A stretch of 64,000 bases of DNA from Marinomonas ostreistagni (GTDB lineage Bacteria > Pseudomonadota > Gammaproteobacteria > Pseudomonadales > Marinomonadaceae), in the NCBI RefSeq assembly GCF_016888445.1, contig NZ_JAFEKF010000001.1:62001-126000 (forward strand), written 5' to 3'. The translations under genes and the position numbers were made by a program. The notes beneath the pieces were generated by a model. The model was not told where the DNA came from. It searched no databases and was given only the letters and a program-made list of their open reading frames with translations. Of the stretch, positions 9,352 through 16,305 are shown in pieces; position 1 is the first letter of the stretch; every line of letters begins with the position of its first letter.

Positions 9352-9380
9352 AGGCGTTCCCTAAATATTGGGGAACGCCT
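9352..9380. terminator. Probable bidirectional terminator
   Basis: An inverted repeat (AGGCGTTCCC / GGGGAACGCCT) lies between the convergent ybiT and LpxR-family genes. No long T run follows, so termination strength is uncertain. Confidence 0.5.
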
Positions 9381-9392
9381 TACTTGCTTAGA

Positions 9393-10397
9393 TTAGATAT
9401 CAAAAGCAAGCGTTAAGGTGCCGTATTGTGTGCGGTTTTGGTATTGCTCAGAATGATGTGGCATTAAGTCTGAATGATTGATAGCAAACGTGATCGAGCC
9501 ACCGCCCCAAGAGTAGCTGGCGCCTAAATTAAGGCCGACAAAATCTCTTTCGTAGTCAGACATAGAGCGGCTGTTGCGGAAGGTGTTACCATCGGTGAAG
9601 ATCTGGTTGAAGACGTACTCACCTTTAAGCTCGGCATACACATACCACTCTTTTTCGACCGCAATCGGGTTACTGGTACGAGTGCTCATTAGTAATAAGC
9701 TAGGATAAGAGTTCTCTAAGTCTCGACCATAACGCACCATCACACTCGAGTTGACTGAACTACGAAGCGTACCAGCAGAAGCATAGGCTGTGGTTAGCAC
9801 ATCAAAGTCATCGGCATTGGTCGCCCATTGGCGCCACACTCTGCCACGACCCACCTGAAACACTGGCTCATTATGCAGCTGGTAATCCCAACCCTTAGGA
9901 TCGTCGGCGCCCATAATCTTGTGTACAGTTTTTTGCGACTGTTCGCCTAAAGCGGCTGGGCCGACAATACCGACTGTGGTGTGAACTGCATCCGCTTGAT
10001 TGCCACCAACCGTAATATAGGTATTGGTAAAGGTAAGCGCTGCCGAGTAAGGCACATCATCAGGATCTGGGTTTTCAACCGTAATGTCATCAGGGGTGAA
10101 CATCGACTGCCCAATGCTGTAGGCATTAATGGCACCGCCATGATTGCTTCGAGGCATCGACCACATTAGCGGCGTCACCCAAAAGGTTTCTTCAGGTGTG
10201 GCTTCGTCTGGATTATTAGGGTTGAGACCGCCGTATTCGTAAAGCGCTAAACTCACACCATTGGTGTAGCCTGTGTCTTCCCCGACAAAGCTATCGTTAT
10301 CCAAGGTGCCGGAGATGGAATAGTTGTAGTCATCAGCGTGTACTGTGCAACTAAGTGCTGCAAAGAGAGCAACTCCAACAGAATAAAGCGGTTTCAT
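9393..10397 (-). CDS. LpxR-family outer-membrane protein (lipid A 3'-O-deacylase type)
   Basis: A 334-residue protein with a signal peptide (MKPLYSVGVALFAALSCTVHA) and the family pattern of DUF2219/LpxR (PF09982): SGTLDNDSF, GYTNGVSLAL, TNTYITVGG, VGIVGPAALGEQSQ, KGWDYQLHNEP and a final beta-strand ending in TLTLAFDI. LpxR enzymes are 12-stranded outer-membrane barrels that remove the 3'-acyloxyacyl chain from lipid A. Asn, Asp and Thr in the first strand (DND...) match the region of the active site in the family, but I cannot confirm every catalytic residue by eye. It stands alone, divergent from the chemoreceptor at 10828, with AAGGGG before its ATG. Confidence 0.85.
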   Translation of the reverse strand: MKPLYSVGVALFAALSCTVHADDYNYSISGTLDNDSFVGEDTGYTNGVSLALYEYGGLNPNNPDEATPEETFWVTPLMWSMPRSNHGGAINAYSIGQSMFTPDDITVENPDPDDVPYSAALTFTNTYITVGGNQADAVHTTVGIVGPAALGEQSQKTVHKIMGADDPKGWDYQLHNEPVFQVGRGRVWRQWATNADDFDVLTTAYASAGTLRSSVNSSVMVRYGRDLENSYPSLLLMSTRTSNPIAVEKEWYVYAELKGEYVFNQIFTDGNTFRNSRSMSDYERDFVGLNLGASYSWGGGSITFAINHSDLMPHHSEQYQNRTQYGTLTLAFDI

Positions 10398-10827
10398 AAA
10401 TACCCCTTATGAATAGGATTAAATTAACCAAAATTTTATATTAATTTATCGCGCGCAAAGCATAGCTACTAAGAATTATGGTGATTAGTTTTTGACACAA
10501 GAGGCTTTTCATACATCCTTTTAGCCAATAGTCATAAATTATGGTTTAAGTGACTAGAGGGATGTCGGTTTAAATACGCAATTATTTCACAAAAATGCTT
10601 TCTATTTGCGCGCAAGGCATCACAAATGCGCCAAACCTTCTGCGCATCCTTGTACGATGAAACGGCTCACGTATATTTACCGTAGGAGCAGAGCTCAATA
10701 AGCAGTCCTTATTATTTCCAATTTCTCTGTAACAAAACTGTCACCAAACCGTAATAACGTTGAGGCGCTAAGGAGCTGTTGCAAGCTTAAGGCAAGCTCT
10801 TCGTCTGTATATCGCAATATCAGAGAA
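10398..10827. promoter_or_regulatory. Divergent intergenic region with PhoB-box array
   Basis: This 430-base AT-rich region separates the LpxR-family gene (minus) from the chemoreceptor (plus). I see no extra gene in it. Its clear signal is the 11-bp-periodic array at 10727-10755 listed separately; the rest, including GCGCGCAA motifs near 10450 and 10609, has no role that I can support. Confidence 0.6.
10727..10755 (+). promoter_or_regulatory. PhoB-box array (three heptamers)
   Basis: Heptamers CTGTAAC (10727), CTGTCAC (10738) and CCGTAAT (10749) are spaced exactly 11 bp apart, separated by A-rich 4-base linkers. This is the PhoB binding arrangement (direct CTGTCAT-like repeats every 11 bp). 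The array lies ~73 bp before the chemoreceptor start. A convincing -10 hexamer is not obvious. Confidence 0.65.
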
Positions 10828-12720
10828 ATGGTTTTTTCTCAAATAGGTAGTCTCGTGCAAATCAAGCAAAAACTTTTTTTAAACACCAGTGTGGTCGTGG
10901 TTTCCATGTTGGTTCTTGTGGTCGCTTTTTTCTTAGCTGAAGAAAAGCTAAAAGATCTTATTGATGGCAAAGAGCGTGCTCAGCAGCAAGAAGTTGAAAT
11001 GTTGTTGTTACGTCGACATGAAAAAGACTTTTTAGCACGTCAAGATATGAAATACGTGCAGCGCTTTAATCAAGTAGCAGAGCGTATCATCAGCCAACAA
11101 CAACAGCTGGATGAATTGTTTGATAAAAATGGCATGAATACGCAGAGTTTTGCAGGTTTAGGGGCTCTGTTTGCTGACTACCGCCAAGACTTCTCACAAT
11201 TAGTGAGTGCCAAGCAAGCCATGGGACTCACTCAAAATGAAGGGCTAGAAGGTCAATTACGTAGCGCAGTGCATGACATCGAAAGCTCACTTGAGCGCTT
11301 AGATAAGGACGCGCTGTTAGTCTTAATGCTGCAGCTGCGTCGTCATGAGAAAGATTTTATGCTGCGCTTGGACATGAAATATCCACAACGCTTCAACACT
11401 ACCTTGGCTGAATTAAAGCAAGGCATTGATAGCGCATCAGATATCTCAGCAACCGAGCGTACTAATCTGCTCGCGCTAGCGGATAGATATCAGCAACGCT
11501 TTGCTGCGTTTGTGATGCAGCAGCAGCGCATCGGTTTGGACAGTGAGCAAGGTATTTTGGGTGAGATGCGTACTACCATCCACAAGACAGAAACGCGCCT
11601 GACAGCCATGGCGCAAGCTATGGAAACCCAAACTAATACACTGTTAAAGCGTATGGAGTGGATTCTGACGACGCTGTTTATCGCCGTGGTAGTGTTGTCG
11701 GTTGTCATTGCTTGGCGCATTGCTGCCTCAATCAATCGCCCGTTGGCGTTGATTCACAAGGCCATGGTCAAAATCGATCAAACCCACGACTTGAGTATGC
11801 GTGTGGCTTACGATGGCAAGGATGAAATCGGGGATGTATCGCGCAGCATCAATCAAATGCTGACAGGTTTTCAAGCGGTGGTACGTTCAGTGAATGACAC
11901 GGTCATTAACATGAATCAGCAAACCGACAACTTATCACAGACGGCTGCACGCACGGCCAATGATGCTGAGCGTCAACGCGATGAAACCGATATGGTCGCT
12001 ACCTCGGTGACCGAAATGGTCGGTACCATCGAAGACATCTCGCAAAACATGGAAGCGGCGGTAGGCAAGACTCAAACCGCGCAAAGCAGTGCCAGTGAAG
12101 GCCAAGCCAAAGTCAGTTCGGCGATTGAGCGGGTAAATGGGTTGTCGCAGCGCTTACAGAGTTCTATGTCGACGGCAGACCAGTTAGCAAAAGAAAGTCA
12201 AAGCATTGGCTCCGTTTTAAGTGTGATCCAAGAAATTGCTGAGCAAACCAATTTGTTGGCGCTCAATGCTGCCATAGAAGCAGCGCGAGCGGGCGAACAG
12301 GGCCGCGGTTTTGCCGTAGTGGCTGATGAAGTACGGGCACTGGCCAGTCGTACCCATGATGCGACCGTAGAAGTGTCTGATATTATTGAGTCGCTGCAAA
12401 ATCGCTCCAAGAGCATTGTGCAGATTATGCAAGAGTGCAGTGAAGAAGGGCTAACCAGCCGTGACGAAGCGTCTATGATCGGTGATGTATTGACTAATAT
12501 TACCCGTGAAGTAGACGAAATTGCCGACATGGCGCATTCGGTGGCATCCGCCATTGGCCAGCAATCTATTGCAGCCAATGAAATCAGTCGAAATGTTGAA
12601 GTGATCCGTGAGATTACCACAGATACCAGTGAAGCGGTCCGACTCAACTCGCAAGCCAGTGATGATATTTCTGTGCAGGCCCATCAGCTCGAAGATGTGG
12701 TCTCCAAATTTAGACTTTAA
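10828..12720 (+). CDS. Chemoreceptor with helical bimodular (HBM) sensor
   Basis: A 630-residue methyl-accepting chemotaxis protein. Membrane helices lie at ~16-37 and ~279-298. Between them are two homologous helical modules: RRHEKDF...DMKY.QRFN occurs at ~62-81 and again at ~171-190, and IGL/MGL...GEMR..H..E..L recurs at ~131-154 and ~235-258. This is the HBM sensor architecture known from McpS, which binds organic acids in its two modules. HAMP (~298-350) and a full signalling domain follow, with the conserved tip [20 protein letters not shown] and [10 protein letters not shown]. There is no C-terminal CheR pentapeptide. The start is ATG 10828, though a GTG at 10855 is possible. A PhoB-type array lies upstream, suggesting induction in phosphate limitation. 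Confidence 0.93.
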   Translation: MVFSQIGSLVQIKQKLFLNTSVVVVSMLVLVVAFFLAEEKLKDLIDGKERAQQQEVEMLLLRRHEKDFLARQDMKYVQRFNQVAERIISQQQQLDELFDKNGMNTQSFAGLGALFADYRQDFSQLVSAKQAMGLTQNEGLEGQLRSAVHDIESSLERLDKDALLVLMLQLRRHEKDFMLRLDMKYPQRFNTTLAELKQGIDSASDISATERTNLLALADRYQQRFAAFVMQQQRIGLDSEQGILGEMRTTIHKTETRLTAMAQAMETQTNTLLKRMEWILTTLFIAVVVLSVVIAWRIAASINRPLALIHKAMVKIDQTHDLSMRVAYDGKDEIGDVSRSINQMLTGFQAVVRSVNDTVINMNQQTDNLSQTAARTANDAERQRDETDMVATSVTEMVGTIEDISQNMEAAVGKTQTAQSSASEGQAKVSSAIERVNGLSQRLQSSMSTADQLAKESQSIGSVLSVIQEIAEQTNLLALNAAIEAARAGEQGRGFAVVADEVRALASRTHDATVEVSDIIESLQNRSKSIVQIMQECSEEGLTSRDEASMIGDVLTNITREVDEIADMAHSVASAIGQQSIAANEISRNVEVIREITTDTSEAVRLNSQASDDISVQAHQLEDVVSKFRL

Positions 12721-12743
12721 ACAATTACACGGCATACCAATCA

Positions 12744-12774
12744 AAGCCAAGCGATGTTCGCTTGGCTTTTTTTT
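12744..12774 (+). terminator. Intrinsic terminator after HBM chemoreceptor
   Basis: A perfect 10-bp stem (AAGCCAAGCG / CGCTTGGCTT), a 5-base loop and eight T. Confidence 0.92.
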
Positions 12775-12876
12775 GGGCGGGCGTTCTTCATATTGTTTTA
12801 GTTTTTTTTGCGCAAGCATGGCTTCAGAACCTGTTTTAATGAAATGGAATTCATTCAAGTGATTAAGGAGCAGTTC

Positions 12877-13533
12877 ATGTCAAACGTATTTATCGTCGGC
12901 GCGACAGGTGGAGTAGGGAAACGTCTAAGTCCAATGTTGGTCGCATCGGGCCATAAAGTTACAGGACTGTGTCGTGATCAAAAACATGCTGATTGGTACG
13001 CTCAAAATCAAGTCGAACGTGTTGATGGCGATATAGCAAAAATGTCTGTTGCGGAGCTCACAGAAGCACTTGAAGGTCATGATACTGTTGTCTTTTCTGC
13101 TGGTGCGTCCGGCGCAGGCAAAGAAGTAACCGATGCAGTGGACGGGGATGGACCGCTAAAATTGATAGAAGCGATGAAGCAGCAGGGTATTGACCGCTTT
13201 TACTTAGTTTCAGCTATTCCCGAAGCAGGCCGAACCAAAGGCCTTGGTGATGGCTTTGAGCACTACATGCAGGTGAAAAAGAATACCGACGCAGCCGTCG
13301 TACAAAGTGATGTAGATTGGGTGATTTTACGTCCTGGTACATTGCAAGATGAGGAAGGTGATGGTGCTGTCAGTCTAGCCAAGGCATTGCCTTACGGTCC
13401 AGTTAAGCGTGGTAATGTAGCCAAAGTGTTGTCCACGCTGATTGATACACCAGAAGTTAAGCGTGAGATTGTGGAATTGACAGACGGGGATATTCCAGTA
13501 GATGAAGCGGTCAACACTCTGGCTAAGGGCTAG
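12877..13533 (+). CDS. NAD(P)-binding SDR-like protein (atypical SDR)
   Basis: A 218-residue Rossmann-fold protein of the NAD(P)H-binding group (PF13460, YwnB/YhfK-like atypical SDRs). The nucleotide motif GATGGVGKR is at residues ~8-16; VFSAGASGAG and YLVSAIPEAG mark later strands, and WVILRPGTLQDE is the typical substrate-side segment. Such proteins lack the classical Tyr-x3-Lys pair and are often reductases or NAD(P) sensors of unknown substrate. The start at 12877 is chosen because AAGGAG lies 6 bases upstream. It precedes a DUF2789 gene by 83 bases and may share its mRNA. Confidence 0.82.
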   Translation: MSNVFIVGATGGVGKRLSPMLVASGHKVTGLCRDQKHADWYAQNQVERVDGDIAKMSVAELTEALEGHDTVVFSAGASGAGKEVTDAVDGDGPLKLIEAMKQQGIDRFYLVSAIPEAGRTKGLGDGFEHYMQVKKNTDAAVVQSDVDWVILRPGTLQDEEGDGAVSLAKALPYGPVKRGNVAKVLSTLIDTPEVKREIVELTDGDIPVDEAVNTLAKG

Positions 13534-13616
13534 TCGGCTGGCAAGAAATAGGGGCTTACTCTAAGCTAAAAGAGTCTCGCTTTTAATTGTGATTTTAATC
13601 CTTTAAGGAGAGTATT

Positions 13617-13847
13617 ATGGACACACAAGTACACTCAATGAGCACGTTATTTGAACAGCTTGGGTTAGACAGTTCCGAGCAGGGGATCGAGCGTTTTGTG
13701 GTGTCAGCTGACCCCATTCCTAGCAGCATGGCGCTATGGGAAGCTCCTATGTGGACAGAATCTCAAGCCCGCACTTTGAAACAAATGAAAGATGAAGATG
13801 CTGACTGGGCGGTGATCGTTGACGAACTGGACGTCATGCTACGCTAA
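13617..13847 (+). CDS. DUF2789 family protein
   Basis: A 76-residue cytoplasmic protein matching DUF2789 (PF10982): it begins MDTQVHSMSTLFEQLGL and contains PMWTESQARTLKQM and DADWAVIVDELDVMLR, all typical of the family. No function is known. It is helical and acidic, with a good ribosome site (AAGGAG), and a terminator follows immediately. Confidence 0.85.
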   Translation: MDTQVHSMSTLFEQLGLDSSEQGIERFVVSADPIPSSMALWEAPMWTESQARTLKQMKDEDADWAVIVDELDVMLR

Positions 13848-13868
13848 AATTTTCCAAGTCTATCTTCA

Positions 13869-13901
13869 AAGGCCCTACTGCCTGGCAGTGGGGCCTTTTT
13901 T
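13869..13901 (+). terminator. Intrinsic terminator after DUF2789 gene
   Basis: A stem of AAGGCCC-CTACTG type paired with CAGT-GGGGCCTT, followed by a T run. Confidence 0.85.
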
Positions 13902-13984
13902 GTGGGGCTGTGTTCGATAACCGGTTTAAAGGGTTAAACTTTATTCGGGACGACGTGTCTTAGTGAGCATCACGTGAATAATGC

Positions 13985-14041
13985 CTGCCGTGCTTTTAAA
14001 GGACGGCAGATCTGTTTGTAGGTGCCTTTGATACAAGGCAC
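13985..14041 (+). promoter_or_regulatory. Two perfect inverted repeats before pseudoazurin gene
   Basis: CTGCCGT (13985-13991) pairs with ACGGCAG (14003-14009), and GTGCCTT (14022-14028) pairs with AAGGCAC (14035-14041). The second stem ends 27 bases before the start codon. They could form successive hairpins in the leader or serve as operator sites; neither is followed by a T run, so they are not terminators. Confidence 0.45.
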
Positions 14042-14068
14042 AATAATTTGGTATTGGACGAATTTTGT

Positions 14069-14518
14069 ATGTCTATGTTTACTCGTATTTTCGCTGGGGC
14101 TTGTGTGGTTGCCAGCGCTATTTCTACCTCAGCTATGGCGAAAGACTGGCAGGTTGAGATGCTTAACTTTGGCGAGCAAGGCCCGATGGTATTTGAACCG
14201 GCTTACATTCATGCCGAGGTAGGTGACACGGTGACCTTTGTACCGACACAGCCTGGTCACTATAGTCAGTCTGATCACGTGCCAGAAGGCCAAGAGGCTT
14301 GGCAATCTAAGCTAAATCAGCCTTATACCGTTGAGTTAACTGAGCAGGGCGTAACCCTGTACCATTGTCCACCACACTTGGTCATGGGTATGGTCGGAGT
14401 CATTCAGGTGGGTGAGGCGAATAACCTTGTGGAGTTTAAGGAGGCTTATGAGGCTTTGCGTGAGCGAATCTCACTAAATCCTGAGCGCGTCGATGCGATC
14501 GTTGAGCAAGTACAATAA
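14069..14518 (+). CDS. Pseudoazurin-like blue copper protein
   Basis: A 149-residue exported cupredoxin. The signal peptide ends at AMA/KD (residue 24). The type-1 copper ligands are in place: His64 (PGHYSQS), Cys100, His103 and Met108 in HCPPHLVMGM, the pattern of pseudoazurin. Mature size (~125 residues) fits. Pseudoazurins carry single electrons in the periplasm, for example to copper nitrite reductase or to cytochrome oxidases, but no denitrification gene is in this window, so the partner is unknown. The ATG at 14069 is chosen; an in-frame TTG at 14048 would extend the signal peptide unnaturally. It is a single-gene unit with a strong terminator. Confidence 0.9.
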   Translation: MSMFTRIFAGACVVASAISTSAMAKDWQVEMLNFGEQGPMVFEPAYIHAEVGDTVTFVPTQPGHYSQSDHVPEGQEAWQSKLNQPYTVELTEQGVTLYHCPPHLVMGMVGVIQVGEANNLVEFKEAYEALRERISLNPERVDAIVEQVQ

Positions 14519-14554
14519 GACCGCTGCAGTAAGTTAAGTAAGTACATCACATAA

Positions 14555-14585
14555 AAAAAGCCTGCTTGGATCAAGCAGGCTTTTT
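14555..14585. terminator. Bidirectional intrinsic terminator
   Basis: A 14-bp perfect stem (AAAAAGCCTGCTTG / CAAGCAGGCTTTTT) with a 3-base loop lies between convergent genes; it has A and T tracts on both sides. Confidence 0.93.
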
Positions 14586-14607
14586 AGTGTTAGGAGATAA
14601 GCTTGGT

Positions 14608-15195
14608 TTAGAAGCGGTACTCGACACCCACACTGGCTTGGTTGAATTTAGAATCAAATTCAGTGTCATCGATGTCTTCAGACGCTGCATCAGCATCTAG
14701 AGACGTGTCGTACCAAGTGTATTGTGCGTTCAATAGTAGTTGCTCTGATAGCTTAAAGTTCAAGCCAGCACCTGCAAACAAGGCTTCGTCGTCAGAGTCG
14801 CCGCTAAAGCCAGCTACAGAGTAGTCTGTCTCGTACCAAAGCTGACCGGCTTTGGCGAAGAATTCAATGCTTTCAGTCAACGGTAGGATACCTTTTACCG
14901 CAGCACTGTAACCGTCTGTCTCAGCACGTGCTAGACCGCTGCCGTAGCTACCAAAATCCGTGTAACCACCTTCGATGGCGAAATACTCGTTAAAGCGGTA
15001 ACCCACTAGACCTTGCCAAACGTCGTTATCGTCGTCGAAGTCATTATCACCGTCATCACCATCAACCTTTAGGTAACCATAGTTACCACCGATGTATAGA
15101 CCGCTGTCGTGCATGCTCATATCGTCCGCGTGAGCAACAGAGGCAAAGGCAGTTAGGGCAGCAGTGCTGGCTAGTACAGGCATTAATTTTTTCAT
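14608..15195 (-). CDS. Outer-membrane beta-barrel protein (OmpA-barrel-like)
   Basis: A 195-residue small barrel of the OMP_b-brl type. The signal peptide MKKLMPVLASTAALTAFASVAHA is followed by GLYIGGNYGYLKVDG, alternating hydrophobic strands (FNEYFAIEGGYTDFGSYG, IEFFAKAGQLWYETDY, LLLNAQYTWYDTSL) and the C-terminal outer-membrane signature VGVEYRF. Loops are very rich in Asp (for example DDGDNDFDDDND), which may bind cations. The start at 15195 has GGAG 8 bases upstream, better than the ORF start at 15216. There is no peptidoglycan-binding domain, so it is not full OmpA. Function unknown. Confidence 0.85.
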   Translation of the reverse strand: MKKLMPVLASTAALTAFASVAHADDMSMHDSGLYIGGNYGYLKVDGDDGDNDFDDDNDVWQGLVGYRFNEYFAIEGGYTDFGSYGSGLARAETDGYSAAVKGILPLTESIEFFAKAGQLWYETDYSVAGFSGDSDDEALFAGAGLNFKLSEQLLLNAQYTWYDTSLDADAASEDIDDTEFDSKFNQASVGVEYRF

Positions 15196-15373
15196 TTTAA
15201 CTACTCCTTGTGACAATCAAATGTTTACGAGATTCAGTTTCATCCGATTGTGATGGGGAGTAAAGCGTAAAACTAAGGTCTTCTTTTTTGCTGTGCTGTT
15301 TAGCCTGCATCTGTGCAACAAGCTCACGATTTGGGACGCATATAAGGGCAATCTTGACGCTTTTTTGAAGACC

Positions 15374-15406
15374 AAAAAAAGCCCCATTGGCGTACCAATG
15401 GGGCTT
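15374..15406 (-). terminator. Intrinsic terminator after ompW
   Basis: On the minus strand a 12-bp perfect stem (AAGCCCCATTGG and its complement, 4-base loop) is followed by seven T. Confidence 0.93.
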
Positions 15407-15430
15407 GAGCGGAGTACATAATAGAGGGTA

Positions 15431-16057
15431 TTAGAAAGTGTAACCGATCGCTGCCATAAAGCCGATTGGGTCGATATCTAGATCGCCTGTAGATGCGCCA
15501 TTAACTTCTACATCTGTATTGATATCCATGTACCAAACCGAAGCGTTCAAGAATAGATTCTCATCCACTTTGTAATCCACACCAGCTTGTGCGGCAAAGC
15601 CAAAAGAGTCATCAAGTTTTAGGTCATCATTACGACCATCGTTATTTAGATCAACAGTAAGCTTTTCTTCAAAGAAAACGGTGTAGTTCACACCTGCACC
15701 TACGTACGGGCGGAATTGGCTTTCTGAGTTACCGAAGTAGTATTGCACCATCAGTGATGGTGGTAGGTGAGAGGTTTCGCCTACGTTTGTACCACCTGCT
15801 GTAATATCGTGTGTAAACGGAGTCGCCAGCAACAGCTCAGTACCGATGTTGTCTGTGTACATGTATGTAGCAGTTAAACCAAGTTGTAGGTTGTTTTTAA
15901 CATCAAGGTCTAGGCCAGCACCTGTGTTGTCATCAACACTTGGCATAACATTGATCACACCGCCACGGATAAAAGCATCACCTGCTTCGTGTGCTAGGGC
16001 AAGTGGTGCGCTGACAAGCGCAGCAGATACTAGGGCGAATTTAGCTACAGTTTTCAT
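15431..16057 (-). CDS. ompW: OmpW family outer-membrane protein
   Basis: A 208-residue eight-stranded barrel. The signal peptide MKTVAKFALVSAALVSAPLALA is followed by DAFIRGGVINVMPS, NNLQLGLTATYMYTDNIGTELLLATPF, LPPSLMVQYYF, FRPYVGAGVNYTVFF and the terminal IGYTF, all OmpW landmarks. OmpW forms a hydrophobic channel for small apolar molecules and responds to oxygen, osmolarity and redox in other Gammaproteobacteria. The start at 16057 has AGGAG 7 bases upstream. An FNR-type site 71 bp upstream suggests oxygen control, as described for E. coli ompW. Confidence 0.92.
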   Translation of the reverse strand: MKTVAKFALVSAALVSAPLALAHEAGDAFIRGGVINVMPSVDDNTGAGLDLDVKNNLQLGLTATYMYTDNIGTELLLATPFTHDITAGGTNVGETSHLPPSLMVQYYFGNSESQFRPYVGAGVNYTVFFEEKLTVDLNNDGRNDDLKLDDSFGFAAQAGVDYKVDENLFLNASVWYMDINTDVEVNGASTGDLDIDPIGFMAAIGYTF

Positions 16058-16120
16058 TGCGAGTCTCCTACTGGACATATCTTAGATGGGTCCACCATAC
16101 GCTTCTGAAAATAAAAAAAA

Positions 16121-16134
16121 TTAATCTAGATCAA
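16121..16134 (-). promoter_or_regulatory. FNR/ANR-type box upstream of ompW
   Basis: TTGAT-CTAG-ATTAA on the minus strand matches the FNR consensus TTGAT-N4-ATCAA at 9 of 10 positions. A -10-like TATGGT lies at 16095-16100. With a start near 16087 the box centre would be at about -41, the class II activation position. Confidence 0.6.
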
Positions 16135-16249
16135 TTTTTGGAGCGGGCAAGCAATTTATAAGCAAATTTTATTAATCTATGTCATGAAAATGCGATTCAA
16201 AGACAAGGTCTTGCGTATGGTTAAGTGTCTATGCACGATTCATGGGCAC

Positions 16250-16287
16250 AAAAAAAGCCGTTAATTTCAAATCAATTAACGGCTTTA
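16250..16287 (-). terminator. Intrinsic terminator after opgGH
   Basis: The inverted repeat AAAGCCGTTAATT / AATTAACGGCTTT, read on the minus strand, is followed by a T run (A tract at 16250-16256). Confidence 0.9.
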
Positions 16288-16305
16288 AAAAAGGGATGAA
16301 AGAGG

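Noticed and set aside
9947..10141. Short reading frames opposite or out of frame within known genes (for example inside the LpxR-family gene)
   Set aside because: They lie wholly inside well-supported genes, have no family features and no convincing ribosome sites; they are shadows.
16261..16276. TTAATTTCAAATCAA resembling a second FNR site
   Set aside because: The spacing is N5, not N4, and it is part of the stem-loop of the opgGH terminator.
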